Source: Miltoncostaea sp050250915 (GTDB lineage Bacteria; Actinomycetota; Thermoleophilia; Miltoncostaeales; Miltoncostaeaceae). From it: a DNA stretch of 64,000 nucleotides. Where the stretch lies: the NCBI GenBank assembly GCA_050250915.1, contig JBFWNT010000004.1, positions 124,001 through 188,000 of the forward strand. Direction: 5' to 3'. The notes beneath the pieces were generated by a model. It was not told the origin of the DNA. It worked only from the letters and a program-made list of their open reading frames with translations, and made no database searches. The translations under genes and the position numbers were made by a program. This document shows positions 1-9,547 of this stretch, piece after piece (within the stretch, counting starts at the first letter, position 1; every line of letters starts with the position of its first letter).

Positions 1-896
1 TCATCACGTGGCTCATGGGGCTGCCGTCGAGCTCGTCGCACGCCCTGATCGGCGGCGTGGTCGGCGCGACCCTGGCCGCGGCGGGCGCCGACGCCGTCAA
101 CGGCACCGCCCTGGTGCAGAAGGTCGTCATCCCCGCCGTGCTGGCGCCGGTCATCGCGGGGAGCGTCGCGATCGTGGCCGTGCACCTGGCCCGCCGGCTG
201 CACGCCAAGGGCTCCACCGCCGAGAACGACCGCGGGTTCCGCCGGGGCCAGATCGCGTCGGCCTCCCTGATCTCCCTGGCCCACGGCACCAACGACGCGC
301 AGAAGACGATGGGCATCATCACGCTCGCCCTCGTCGCCCACGGGACGATCGGCTCGGACGCCGGCGTGCCGCCCTGGGTGGTCATCGCCGCCGCGATCGC
401 CATCGGCGCCGGCACCTACTGCGGCGGCTGGCGCATCATCCGCACGATGGGCTCCCGGCTGACCGACATCACGCCGCACCAGGGCTTCTCGTCCGACACG
501 TCGGCCGCCGCGGTGATCCTGACGTCGTCGCACTTCGGCTTCCCGCTCTCCACGACCCACGTCGCCACCGGGTCGATCCTGGGGGCCGGGGTCGGGGCCC
601 GGCAGCGCGTGCGCTGGTCGGTCGCGGGGCGGATGGTGGTCGCCTGGGTCATCACGCTGCCGGCCGCGGCGCTGGTGGCCGCGGCGATGTACGGACTGGC
701 CGCGGGGATCGGCGGCAACGCGGGCATCGTGGCCGTCGCGACGCTGGCGATCGTGAGCGGCGCGGGCGCCTGGCTGCTGTCCCGCCGCAACCCCGTGAAC
801 GCGGGCAACGTCAACGACGTGCCGCCGGTCGCCGTCACCGCGCCCGAGGCCGCCCCGATGGCCGACCCCCGGCCGGTCGCGGGGGCGGGCGCGTGA
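1..896 (+). CDS. Inorganic phosphate transporter, PiT family (5' end outside window)
   Basis: This is the C-terminal part of a sodium- or proton-coupled low-affinity phosphate permease in the cytoplasmic membrane. The frame is open from base 3, so the start lies upstream. The visible protein has the PiT motif LPSSSSHALIGG at its beginning, the second-repeat signature SLAHGTNDAQKTMG, the motif GFPLSTTHV and several hydrophobic helices. The C-terminal 30 residues are Ala/Pro rich and look disordered. Its stop overlaps the GTG of the next small gene as GTGA, so the two are probably co-translated. Family assignment is firm; transport direction and affinity come from family knowledge. Confidence 0.93.
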   Translation, partial: ITWLMGLPSSSSHALIGGVVGATLAAAGADAVNGTALVQKVVIPAVLAPVIAGSVAIVAVHLARRLHAKGSTAENDRGFRRGQIASASLISLAHGTNDAQKTMGIITLALVAHGTIGSDAGVPPWVVIAAAIAIGAGTYCGGWRIIRTMGSRLTDITPHQGFSSDTSAAAVILTSSHFGFPLSTTHVATGSILGAGVGARQRVRWSVAGRMVVAWVITLPAAALVAAAMYGLAAGIGGNAGIVAVATLAIVSGAGAWLLSRRNPVNAGNVNDVPPVAVTAPEAAPMADPRPVAGAGA

Positions 897-1114
897 GCGA
901 CTACGTCGACCTGGACGCCCTCTGGCGGGTGGCCGTGCTGAGCGCGGCGTTCGGGGTCGGCGTGGTGGTCCTCTACGCCCTGGGGCTGCGTGCGCTCGCC
1001 ACCGGCGGCTCGGGGGCGGAGGCCGGCCGCGTGCGCCGGGCGGCGGCGTGGGGATGCTTCGCGCTCTGCGCCGTGGTCGTCCTGTTCGGCATCAAGGTGA
1101 TGCTCGACAAGTAG
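893..1114 (+). CDS. Small two-helix membrane protein downstream of PiT
   Basis: This 73-residue protein starts at a GTG overlapping the phosphate transporter stop (GTGA). Two hydrophobic segments, at about residues 10-30 and 51-68, are separated by a basic loop, which predicts a hairpin in the membrane. No family is recognised. The tight coupling to the transporter suggests an accessory role for PiT, but that is inference from position only. Confidence 0.7.
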   Translation: MSDYVDLDALWRVAVLSAAFGVGVVVLYALGLRALATGGSGAEAGRVRRAAAWGCFALCAVVVLFGIKVMLDK

Positions 1115-1160
1115 GTCGCGGGCGCGGGCTGCGCGAGGCGTCGGGAGAGATATCTCGGGG

Positions 1161-1166
1161 TACGAT
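1161..1166 (+). promoter_or_regulatory. Possible -10 element of the ClC gene
   Basis: TACGAT lies 31 nt before the chosen ATG at 1198. Transcription would begin near 1173, leaving a short leader that carries the GAGGAG ribosome site. It has the same TA-Y-N-N-T form as other boxes in the window. Confidence 0.35.
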
Positions 1167-1197
1167 GTATTTCGGGCCTCACGTCGAGGAGCTCCCG

Positions 1198-2877
1198 ATG
1201 CCCAGGTTCCCCACGCGCCCCGCGCCCACCGCCCCGCTCGCGGACTTCGGGACCACGCCGGATCTCTGGCGCATGGTCGCGCTCGCCGTGCCGGTGGGCG
1301 CGGCGTCCGCCGTGGTCGCGCTGCTGCTGCTGAAGGGGATCGGGTTCCTCACGAACCTCCTCTACCACGGCCGGATCAGCGCGGCGCTCACCTCCCCGGC
1401 GGGCAACGGCCTGGGGCCGTGGGCGCTGCTCATCCCGGTGGCGGGCGGCGTGGTGGTGGGGCTCATGGCCCGCTTCGGGTCGGAGGGCATCCGCGGCCAC
1501 GGCATCCCTGAGGCGATGGAGAACATCCTTGTGCGGGGGAGCCGCGTCAGCCCCCGCCTCGCGGTGCTGAAGCCCGTGTCGAGCGTCGTCAGCATCGGCA
1601 CCGGCGGGCCCTTCGGCGCGGAGGGCCCGATCATCCTCACCGGCGGGGCCGTCGGCTCGCTGGTGGCGCAGTTCTTCCACTTCACCGCGTCGGAGCGCAA
1701 GACGCTGCTGGTGGCGGGCGCGGCGGGCGGCATGAGCGGCGTGTTCGCCACCCCCGTCGCGGCGACGCTGCTCGCGGTCGAGCTGCTGCTGTTCGAATGG
1801 AAGCCGCGCTCGATGGTGCCCGCCGCCACGGCCGCCGCCGTCGCCGCGGCCGTGCGCATGCGCTTCTCCGACGCCGGCCTGCTCTCGCCCGCCCCGCTGT
1901 TCCCCGTGCCGCCGCACCCGATCCTGGACGAGCGCGGCCTCGCCTCGGCGCTCGTGGTGGGGCTGGCCTGCGGCCTGCTGGCGTGGGTCCTGACCGGCGC
2001 CGTCTACGGCGCGGAGGACGCCTTCGGGCGCCTCCCCATCCACTGGGCCTGGTGGCCGGCGATCGGCGGCGTGGTGGTCGGCGTCGGGGGCCTCATCGAC
2101 CAGCGCGCCCTGGGCGTCGGCTACGACACGCTCTCCGACGAGCTCGCCGGGCGCCTGGCCGTGTCGGCGCTCATCACGCTGGTGCTCGTGAAGCTGGTGA
2201 TCTGGTCGATCGCCCTCGGGTCGGGCACCAGCGGAGGCGTGCTCGCCCCGCTGCTCATCATGGGCGCCGGACTCGGCGGCGTGCTCAGCCCCATCCTCTC
2301 GGGGGCCGGGACCGGCACGTGGTGCGTGCTGGGCATGGCCGCCGCGCTCGCCGGGGTCATGCGCTCCCCCTTCACGGCGATCGTGTTCGCGTTCGAGCTG
2401 ACCCACGACGCCAACCTGCTGCTGCCGCTGCTCATCGCCGCCACCGCGGCCCACGCGCTGAGCGTGCTGGTGCTGCGCCGCTCGATCCTGACCGAGAAGG
2501 TCGCCCGCCGGAACGTCCACGTCACGCGCGAGTACACGGTCGACCCGCTCGAGGCGCTCCGGGTGCGTGACGTGATGCAGGTGGAGCTCACCCCGCGGCC
2601 GCCGGACCCCGACGTGGCCGTCGCCGGCCCCGACGAGACCTTGCGGCAGGTGGCGGACCGGATGGCCGCGCACGACGTGGACCCGATGCCGGTGGTCGAC
2701 CCCGCGGACCCCGGGGTGCAGCTCGGCCTGATCGCGCGCTCCGACCTGTTCCGTGCCCACGTGCGCACGCTGGACGAGGAACGCCACCGCGAGCGGGTGC
2801 TGCGGCTGCGGGCGCTCCGCCCGGACGAGCGGGTGGGAGGCTCGGCGGCCGGGGGCGGGGGTACCATCGATCGGTGA
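1198..2877 (+). CDS. ClC-family chloride channel/transporter with C-terminal CBS domain
   Basis: This 559-residue membrane protein is a voltage-gated ClC-type anion channel or Cl-/H+ antiporter. The three selectivity-filter motifs appear as GHGIPEA (the usual Ser of GSGIP is His), GPFGAEGPI (the gating Glu is kept) and GTSGGVLAP. About ten hydrophobic helices span residues 20-420. The last 100 residues contain one CBS region (RVRDVM to GLIARSDLF), which in relatives senses adenine nucleotides. The ATG at 1198 was chosen because GAGGAG lies 7 nt upstream; earlier in-frame starts would add a basic stretch with no membrane homology. The stop overlaps the next gene as GTGA. Confidence 0.92.
   Translation: MPRFPTRPAPTAPLADFGTTPDLWRMVALAVPVGAASAVVALLLLKGIGFLTNLLYHGRISAALTSPAGNGLGPWALLIPVAGGVVVGLMARFGSEGIRGHGIPEAMENILVRGSRVSPRLAVLKPVSSVVSIGTGGPFGAEGPIILTGGAVGSLVAQFFHFTASERKTLLVAGAAGGMSGVFATPVAATLLAVELLLFEWKPRSMVPAATAAAVAAAVRMRFSDAGLLSPAPLFPVPPHPILDERGLASALVVGLACGLLAWVLTGAVYGAEDAFGRLPIHWAWWPAIGGVVVGVGGLIDQRALGVGYDTLSDELAGRLAVSALITLVLVKLVIWSIALGSGTSGGVLAPLLIMGAGLGGVLSPILSGAGTGTWCVLGMAAALAGVMRSPFTAIVFAFELTHDANLLLPLLIAATAAHALSVLVLRRSILTEKVARRNVHVTREYTVDPLEALRVRDVMQVELTPRPPDPDVAVAGPDETLRQVADRMAAHDVDPMPVVDPADPGVQLGLIARSDLFRAHVRTLDEERHRERVLRLRALRPDERVGGSAAGGGGTIDR
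2862..2867 (+). promoter_or_regulatory. Leaderless-type -10 box before lhr
   Basis: TACCAT ends 6 nt before the GTG at 2874. The same hexamer precedes two other starts in the window (28302 and 51265). It lies inside the last codons of the ClC gene, so an independent lhr transcript is possible but unproven. Confidence 0.4.
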
Positions 2878-5800
2878 CCCTCTCCGCGCCCCCCGCGGGG
2901 CAGAGCCCGGCCCTCGCCCCGTTCCACCCGCTGGTGCGCGACTGGTTCACGCGCGCGTTCGCGGAGCCCACGCGGGCGCAGCGGGAGGGCTGGCCGCCGA
3001 TCGCCCGCGGGGACCACACGCTGATCCTGGCCCCCACCGGGTCGGGGAAGACGCTCGCCGCGTTCCTGTGGGCCCTCAACGGCATCGTGGCCGACAGGCT
3101 CGCCGGCCGGGAGCCCGCGCGGCTGCTCTACCTGTCGCCGCTGAAGGCGCTCAACTACGACGTGGAGCGCAACCTGCGCGGGCCGCTGGCGGGCGTCGCC
3201 GCCAACGCGGAGCTGGCGGGGCTGGAGGCGCCCGACGTGACCGTCGCCGTGCGCACGGGGGACACGCCGCAGAAGGAGCGCCAGCGGATGCTCCGGACCC
3301 CGCCGGACATCCTCATCACCACGCCGGAGAGCCTGTACCTGCTGCTCACGTCGCGGGGGCGGGACATCCTCGCCGGCATCCGGTCGGTGATCATCGACGA
3401 GATCCACGCGGTCGCCGCCACCAAGCGCGGCGCCCACCTGGCGCTGTCGCTCGAGCGCCTGGAGCGGGTGGTCGCCGACGACGGCGGGCGGCTCCAGCGG
3501 ATCGGCCTCTCGGCCACCCAGCGCCCCCTCGGCGAGATCGCCCGCTTCCTGGGCGGCCAGGACGCCGAGGGCCGCCCGCGGCCCGTGGAGATCGTGGACG
3601 CCGGGTCGGCGAAGGAGCTCGACCTGGAGGTGATCGTCCCGGTCGAGGACATGCGCGAGCTCGGCCAGCCCCTGGAGCCGGGCACCGAGGACCCCATCGC
3701 CGTGCCGGGCTCGGAGGGGCGCCGCCGGTCGATCTGGCCGGCGATGTACCCGGAGCTGCTGGCGCTGGTGAAGGAGCACCGCTCGACCCTGGTCTTCGTC
3801 AACAACCGGCGCCTCGCCGAGCGGTTGGCGCTGCGGCTCAACGAGCTGGCCGAGGAGGAGGTCGCGCGCGCCCACCACGGGTCGCTGGCCCGCGAGCAGC
3901 GCGTGCTCATCGAGGAGGAGCTCAAGGCCGGGCGCCTTCCGTGCCTGGTGGCCACCAGCAGCCTGGAGCTCGGCATCGACATGGGCGCCGTCGACCTGGT
4001 GGTGCAGGTCGAGAGCCCGCGGAGCGTTGCGCGCGGCATGCAGCGGATCGGCCGGGCTGGCCACCAGGTGGGCGCGCCCAGCCGCGGCCGCGTGTTCCCC
4101 AAGTACCGGGGCGACCTGCTCGAGTGCGCCGCGGTGGTGGAGCGGATGCGCCGCGGCGCGATCGAGGAGACCCGCGTCCCCCGCCTGCCCCTCGACGTGC
4201 TGGCCCAGCAGCTCGTGGCGACCTGCGCCGACGGCAGCTGGACGGTGGACGAGCTGGAGGCGCTGGTGAAGGGCGCGTACCCGTTCGCCGAGCTGTCGCG
4301 CGAGCAGCTTGAGGGCGTGCTGGACATGCTCGCCGGGCGCTACCCGTCGGACGAGTTCGCCGAGCTGCGCCCCCGCGTGGTGTGGGACCGCACCGCCGGC
4401 ACCGTCCGGGGCCGCGACGGCGCCCGCTCGCTGGCCGTCCAGAACGCGGGGACCATCCCCGACCGCGGCCTCTACGCGGTGGTGCTGCCCGACGGCGCGC
4501 GGGTCGGCGAGCTGGACGAGGAGATGGTCTACGAGGCGCGCTCGGGCCAGACGTTCATGCTCGGCGCCTCCACGTGGCGCATCGAGGAGATCACCCGCGA
4601 CCGCGTGATCGTGACGCCCGCGCCGGGGGCCCCGGGGGCGGTGCCGTTCTGGAAGGGCGAGGGCGTGGGCCGCCCGTTCGAGCTGGGGGAGGCCGTGGGC
4701 CGCCTCGCGCGCGAGCTGGTCACCGCCGGGCCGGAGAAGGCGTCGGCGCGCCTGCGCGACGAGAGCGCCTTCGACCGCCGCGCCGCGACGAACCTGGTGG
4801 CGTACCTGGAGGACCAGGCCGCGGCCACCGGCACGGTGCCCAGCGACCGCGCGGTCGTGGTGGAGCGGTTCCGCGACGAGATCGGCGACTGGCGCCTGTG
4901 CGTGCTCACCCCGTTCGGCGCGCGCGTCCACGCCCCGTGGGCCCTCGCCCTGGGGGCGAAGATCCGCGCCGAGACGGGCCAGGAGGCCCACGTGATCTGG
5001 GGCGACGACGGCATCGCGCTGCACCTGCCCGACGCCGACCTGGCCCCCTCCTCCGACATCGCCCTGATCGCGCCGGACGAGCTGGAGGACCTGGTGCTCG
5101 GCGAGCTCGGCGGGACCGCCCTGTTCGGGGCCCGCTTCCGCGAGAACGCCGGCCGCGCGCTGCTCATCCCGCGCCGCCGCCCCGGCCAGCGCACGCCGTT
5201 GTGGCAGCAGCGCCTGAAGGCGTCGTCGCTGCTCCAGGTGGCCCGCAACTACGGCAGCTTCCCGGTGATCCTGGAGACCTACCGGGAGTGCCTCAACGAC
5301 TGGTTCGACCTCCCGGCGCTCCGCGGCGTCCTCACCCGGATCGGGTCGCGCGAGCTGGCGGTGGTGGAGGTCGAGACCCAGACGGCGTCGCCGTTCGCGG
5401 GGTCGCTGCTGTTCGAGTACGTCGCCTCGTACATGTACGAGGACGACACGCCCGCCGCGGAGCGCCGCGCGCAGGCGCTGTCGCTCAACCGCGACCTGCT
5501 GCGCGAGCTGCTGGGCCAGGAGGAACTGCGGGACCTCATCGACCCGGAGGCCCTGGCGCAGATCGAGGCCGACCTCCAGGGGCTGTCGGAGCGGGCCCGC
5601 GCGCGCAGCGCCGACGGCCTGCACGACCTGCTGCGGCGGGTCGGCGACCTGACGATGGACGAGGTCGCGCTGCGCGTCGCGGAGCCCGGTGGGGCGGCGG
5701 CGACGGTCGAGGCCCTCATCGCCGAGCGCCGCGCGGTGCGCGTGCGGGTTGGGGGCGAGGAGCGCGTGATCGCCGCCGAGGACGCCGGCCGCTACCGCGA

Positions 5801-7349
5801 CGCCCTCGGCACCATGACGCCGGCCGGCCTGCCGGACGCGTTCCTGGAGCCGGTGCCCGACGCCCTGCGGACCCTGCTCGCGCGGTACGCCCGCACGCGC
5901 GGCCCCTTCCACACCGCCGAGCCGGCGGCGCGCTACGACCTCCCGGCGGGGGCGCTGGACCCGGTGCTCGGCGCGCTCGAGACCGACGGCACGCTGGTGC
6001 GCGGCGAGCTGCGGCCCGGCGGGTCGGGGCGCGAGTGGTGCGACGCCGAGGTGGTGCGGCGGCTGCGACGCGCGAGCCTGGCGGCGCTGCGCAAGGAGAT
6101 CGAGCCCGCCGATCCCCGCGCCCTGGGGCGGTTCCTGCCCGACTGGCAGCGCATCGACCGGCCCGGCGGCGCGCGCGGCGTCGATGCGCTGCGCGAGGTG
6201 CTCGCCGGCCTCCAGGGCCTGGCGCTGCCGCCCGCCCAGTGGGAGGCCGAGGTGCTGCCGCGCCGGCTGGCCGACTACGGCCCGGCGCGCCTGGACGAGC
6301 TGGCGGCGCGCGGCGAGATCGTGTGGGTGGGCGCGGGCGCCGGGGGGGTCGGCGGCGGCCGGGTGGCGATCTTCTTCCGCGAGGACGCGCCGCTCATCGG
6401 CCCGCCCCCCGCCGACCCGCCCCCCGAGGGCCCGGTTGCCGGCGCGCTACGTGAGGCGCTCGCCGCGGGCGCCAGCTTCTGGGACGACCTGCTGGTGGCC
6501 GCCGACGCGCCCCGCGAGGACGTGTTCACCGCGCTGTGGGCGCTCGTGTGGGCGGGGGAGGTCACCAACGACCTGTGGCTGCCGCTGCGCGCGCCGCGCC
6601 GCCTGCCGGCGCTCACGCGGCCGAGCGCCGGGGGCGTCCGCCGCCGCCGGGCGGGTGGCGGCCGGGGCGCGCCGTCGGCCGTCGCGGGCCGCTGGTCGCT
6701 GGCCGAGCGCCTGTTCCGCGACGCGCCCGCCGCCGACGAGCGCCGCCGCATCCTGGCCGAGCTGCTGGTCGAGCGCCACGGCGTGCTCACACGCTCCGCG
6801 GTCCTGTCGGAGGGGGTCCCGGGCGGCTACGCGGCCGTCTACCCGGCGCTGACCGACCTGGAGACCCTGGGGACGGTGCGCCGCGGCTACTTCGTCGCCG
6901 GCCTCGGCGGCGCCCAGTTCGCGATGCCGGGGGCGGTGGAGCGCCTGCGCGACCTCCGGGAGGCGCCGCTCGACGGCGACCCCCACGTGCTGGTGCTCGG
7001 CGCCGCCGATCCCGCCCAGCCCTACGGCGCCGCCGCCCCGTGGCCCAAGCGCGAGGGCGCCGCCCGGTCGCCATCGCGGGCCTTCGGCGCCCAGGTGGTG
7101 CTGGTGGACGGCGTCCCGGCGCTCTACCTGGAGCGCGGCGGCAAGAGCCTCCTGACGTTCGACGGCCTGGAGGACGGCCGCCTGGAGCGGGCCGTGCGGG
7201 CCCTGGCCGAGTGGATCCTGGCCGACCGCCGCCGCCGCGCCGGGATCGAGCGCGTCGACGGAGAGCCCGTGTTCGGCTCGCCCCTCGAAGCGCTGCTCGC
7301 CGACGCCGGCTTCCGCACCGACCTGCGCGCGTTGGTCCTCCGGGCCTGA
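2874..7349 (+). CDS. lhr: Lhr-family ATP-dependent helicase
   Basis: This very large (1491 aa) superfamily 2 helicase matches the length of actinobacterial Lhr, a 3'-5' DNA translocase induced by DNA damage. Motif I is APTGSGKT at residues 53-60. Motif II is DEIH, motif III is SAT, SLELGIDMG follows, and motif VI is QRIGRAGH. The long C-terminal half carries the Lhr-specific winged-helix and C-terminal modules. The GTG start overlaps the ClC stop, but a TACCAT box 6 nt upstream suggests it may also have its own leaderless promoter. Repair role is family knowledge. Confidence 0.95.
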   Translation: MTLSAPPAGQSPALAPFHPLVRDWFTRAFAEPTRAQREGWPPIARGDHTLILAPTGSGKTLAAFLWALNGIVADRLAGREPARLLYLSPLKALNYDVERNLRGPLAGVAANAELAGLEAPDVTVAVRTGDTPQKERQRMLRTPPDILITTPESLYLLLTSRGRDILAGIRSVIIDEIHAVAATKRGAHLALSLERLERVVADDGGRLQRIGLSATQRPLGEIARFLGGQDAEGRPRPVEIVDAGSAKELDLEVIVPVEDMRELGQPLEPGTEDPIAVPGSEGRRRSIWPAMYPELLALVKEHRSTLVFVNNRRLAERLALRLNELAEEEVARAHHGSLAREQRVLIEEELKAGRLPCLVATSSLELGIDMGAVDLVVQVESPRSVARGMQRIGRAGHQVGAPSRGRVFPKYRGDLLECAAVVERMRRGAIEETRVPRLPLDVLAQQLVATCADGSWTVDELEALVKGAYPFAELSREQLEGVLDMLAGRYPSDEFAELRPRVVWDRTAGTVRGRDGARSLAVQNAGTIPDRGLYAVVLPDGARVGELDEEMVYEARSGQTFMLGASTWRIEEITRDRVIVTPAPGAPGAVPFWKGEGVGRPFELGEAVGRLARELVTAGPEKASARLRDESAFDRRAATNLVAYLEDQAAATGTVPSDRAVVVERFRDEIGDWRLCVLTPFGARVHAPWALALGAKIRAETGQEAHVIWGDDGIALHLPDADLAPSSDIALIAPDELEDLVLGELGGTALFGARFRENAGRALLIPRRRPGQRTPLWQQRLKASSLLQVARNYGSFPVILETYRECLNDWFDLPALRGVLTRIGSRELAVVEVETQTASPFAGSLLFEYVASYMYEDDTPAAERRAQALSLNRDLLRELLGQEELRDLIDPEALAQIEADLQGLSERARARSADGLHDLLRRVGDLTMDEVALRVAEPGGAAATVEALIAERRAVRVRVGGEERVIAAEDAGRYRDALGTMTPAGLPDAFLEPVPDALRTLLARYARTRGPFHTAEPAARYDLPAGALDPVLGALETDGTLVRGELRPGGSGREWCDAEVVRRLRRASLAALRKEIEPADPRALGRFLPDWQRIDRPGGARGVDALREVLAGLQGLALPPAQWEAEVLPRRLADYGPARLDELAARGEIVWVGAGAGGVGGGRVAIFFREDAPLIGPPPADPPPEGPVAGALREALAAGASFWDDLLVAADAPREDVFTALWALVWAGEVTNDLWLPLRAPRRLPALTRPSAGGVRRRRAGGGRGAPSAVAGRWSLAERLFRDAPAADERRRILAELLVERHGVLTRSAVLSEGVPGGYAAVYPALTDLETLGTVRRGYFVAGLGGAQFAMPGAVERLRDLREAPLDGDPHVLVLGAADPAQPYGAAAPWPKREGAARSPSRAFGAQVVLVDGVPALYLERGGKSLLTFDGLEDGRLERAVRALAEWILADRRRRAGIERVDGEPVFGSPLEALLADAGFRTDLRALVLRA

Positions 7350-7354
7350 CCCGA

Positions 7355-7360
7355 TACCGT
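7355..7360 (+). promoter_or_regulatory. Leaderless-type -10 box before the secreted protein at 7368
   Basis: TACCGT ends 7 nt before the ATG, with no ribosome-binding site between them. Confidence 0.45.
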
Positions 7361-7367
7361 TCCCCGG

Positions 7368-8687
7368 ATGACCAGGATCACCCGGGCGCTCGTGCTCATC
7401 ATCGCCCTCGCGGCGACCGCCTCACCGGCGGCGGCGAGCTGGACGACCGTCTCCGGGCTGGTGCCGGGCACCGCGACGAGCGCCTCGCTCGACGGGCCGC
7501 GCGTCCTCGTCTCCTCGCTGGCCAACGGGCGCCGGGTGCAGCTGACGACGATCGTCGGCGACCGCGTCGCGAAGCGCCAGACGCTCACCACCGCGGGGCG
7601 CTCCGGCACGGTCCGCCACCTCCAGGTCGCGCGGCTGCGCGGCGGGCGGGCGCTTGCGATCTGGCAGGAGCCGGGCGTCGTCAAGGCCTCGCTGCGCCGG
7701 TCGGCCGGCGTGCCCTTCTCGCCCGCGGTGACGGTGTCGCGGTTCCCCGGCGTCGCGACGGGTGCCGCGATCCGCCCGGTGCTGACGGTCACGCCGACCG
7801 GCGAGGCCGTCGTCGTCTGGATCGGCGGCCCCGCGGGCGGACGGCTCGGGATCCAGGCCTCATCGCTCGCGCCGGGCACGACGTCATGGTCCGCTCCGGT
7901 GGACGTCGCAGGCGGCGCCCTCCCGCAGATCTCGGGCGTGGGCCTCGGCGCGCCCCTGCCGCTGTCCGCGGCCACCGACAACGCGGGTGGCGTCGTGGTC
8001 GCGTGGGGAGCGCCCGCGTCGGATCCCGCCCGGTCATCCCTCGACATCGTGGGGGCCGTCCGGTCGCCGGACGGCGCCTGGGGGACGCCCGTGCGCGTGG
8101 GCGCAGGCGGACCGCCGTTGGCGGTCGCGGCCACTGCGCCCGGCGACGCGGTGGCCGCCTGGCAGGACGGCGCGTGCGTCGCGGCAGCGACGCTCCGGGG
8201 CGTCGCCGTGACCCCCGCCACGGTGTCGTGCCACCCCGGCGCGAGCGTCGGGCAGCTCGCGCTGTCGCGCACGCCGTACGGCAACGCCATCCTCGCGGCA
8301 GAGTTCATCCCGCAGCCCTTCCCCACGGCCGGCGCCCCGTTCGTCGAGACCGCCGCTCGGAGCATCGGCGGCGGCCCCTGGTCCGCGCCGATCGTCCCGA
8401 TCGCCCTCCCCGCCGATCTGGGAGGGATCGCGCAGGGCAGCGCCTTCCGGACGGCCGTCGCGGCCACGGTCGCGCGCGGAGCCCAGTTCAACGGGGTGCG
8501 CGTGGTGATCCTCAACGAGCAGGGCACGCTCCTGCGCCGCATCGGCGGCCCCGCGATGCCGACGCCGCCGAGGAACACGAGCGTCCGGGTGCTCCCGCTC
8601 GGTCCGGGAGCGCGGGTCGCGCTCCTGCTGACACCGGAGCCGACGCTCACGTCGTCCCGGCTCAGCATCCTGACGCTCGAGCCCTAG
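7368..8687 (+). CDS. Secreted protein of unknown function, likely beta-propeller-like
   Basis: The 439-residue product begins with a clear Sec signal peptide (basic n-region, hydrophobic core to about residue 20, cleavage near ASPAAAS). The remainder is a succession of short beta-type stretches with repeated A-V-V-x-W/A-x-W patterns about 45-60 residues apart (for example AVVVWIGG, VVVAWGAP, AVAAWQDG). That is typical of a propeller of repeated blades. No catalytic motif is recognised. It is convergent with the fructosamine kinase gene, the stops overlapping as CTAG. Confidence 0.75.
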   Translation: MTRITRALVLIIALAATASPAAASWTTVSGLVPGTATSASLDGPRVLVSSLANGRRVQLTTIVGDRVAKRQTLTTAGRSGTVRHLQVARLRGGRALAIWQEPGVVKASLRRSAGVPFSPAVTVSRFPGVATGAAIRPVLTVTPTGEAVVVWIGGPAGGRLGIQASSLAPGTTSWSAPVDVAGGALPQISGVGLGAPLPLSAATDNAGGVVVAWGAPASDPARSSLDIVGAVRSPDGAWGTPVRVGAGGPPLAVAATAPGDAVAAWQDGACVAAATLRGVAVTPATVSCHPGASVGQLALSRTPYGNAILAAEFIPQPFPTAGAPFVETAARSIGGGPWSAPIVPIALPADLGGIAQGSAFRTAVAATVARGAQFNGVRVVILNEQGTLLRRIGGPAMPTPPRNTSVRVLPLGPGARVALLLTPEPTLTSSRLSILTLEP

Positions 8688-9547
8688 ACGTACCTCGCGA
8701 GCGCGCGCCGGGCCTGCCCGGCGTAGCCGCCGCCGAACAGCACGACGTGCACCAGCACCGGGTACAGCTGCCACAGCTCCACGCGCTCGTCGTGGCCCGG
8801 GGCGAGCGGGAACGCCTCGTCGTAGGCGGCGAAGGCGGCGGCGGGGAAACCGCCGAAGAGGCGCATCATCGCCAGGTCGACCTCGCGGTGGCCGCCGTGG
8901 ACCGCCGGGTCGACGACGGCCGGCCCGCCCTCGGCGCCCAGGATCGCGTTGCCGCCCCACAGGTCGCCGTGCAGGCGGGCGGGCGGCTCCGCCGACCCCG
9001 CCAGGTCGGGCAGGCGGGCGCGCAGGCGCTCCAGGTCGGCCAGGAACCGGGCGTCGAGCGTGCCGGCGGCGACGGCCCGCTCGGCCATCGGCCGCAGGCG
9101 GCGCTCGGCGTAGAACTCCGGCCAGCCGCCCGCGACCGGGTCGTTGCGCTGGGGGAGCGGCCCGATGAAGTTGTCGCGGTCCCACCCGAACGCCGGCGCG
9201 CCCGCCCGGTGCAGGCCGGCGAGGCCGTGGCCGAACGCCTCCGGGTCGGGCGCCCCGGGGGCGATCCACTCGAGCGCCAGGAAGCGCGGCCCGCCGTCGC
9301 CGTCGGCGACGGCGAGCACCTCGGGGGTCCGCAGCGCCCCGGCCTCGGCGAGCCAGGCGAGGCCGTCGGCCTCGGCGCGGAACACGCCGGGCGGCGCCTC
9401 CGGGTGGTGCTTCACGAAGGCGGCGCGGCCGTCGGCCAGCGTCAGCCGCAGCGCCCGGTTGATCGAGCCGCCGTGCACCGGCTGCGCCGCCGCGACCTCC
9501 GCGCCGAGCGCCGCGCCGACCGCCGTGGCCAGTGCGTCGGCGCTCAC
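8684..9547 (-). CDS. Fructosamine kinase family protein
   Basis: This 287-residue kinase of the fructosamine/ketosamine-3-kinase family phosphorylates sugar adducts on lysine, which leads to deglycation. Visible features are the glycine-rich segment VHGGSINRAL, AFVKHH carrying the ATP-binding Lys, and the catalytic loop HGDLWGGN followed by VVDPAVHGGHREVDLAMM. The GTG start overlaps the stop of the phosphatase gene (GTGA). In many bacteria these two genes sit together, matching the idea of a kinase and phosphatase acting on protein-bound sugars. Substrate is inferred from family. Confidence 0.9.
   Translation of the reverse strand: MSADALATAVGAALGAEVAAAQPVHGGSINRALRLTLADGRAAFVKHHPEAPPGVFRAEADGLAWLAEAGALRTPEVLAVADGDGGPRFLALEWIAPGAPDPEAFGHGLAGLHRAGAPAFGWDRDNFIGPLPQRNDPVAGGWPEFYAERRLRPMAERAVAAGTLDARFLADLERLRARLPDLAGSAEPPARLHGDLWGGNAILGAEGGPAVVDPAVHGGHREVDLAMMRLFGGFPAAAFAAYDEAFPLAPGHDERVELWQLYPVLVHVVLFGGGYAGQARRALARYV

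Noticed and set aside
2121..5912. A 1263-codon open frame on the minus strand opposite the ClC and lhr genes
   Set aside because: It mirrors the codon structure of the real genes on the plus strand, is Arg/Ala/Gly/Pro rich without motifs, and both plus-strand proteins have strong family motifs. Long antisense frames are normal at this GC content.
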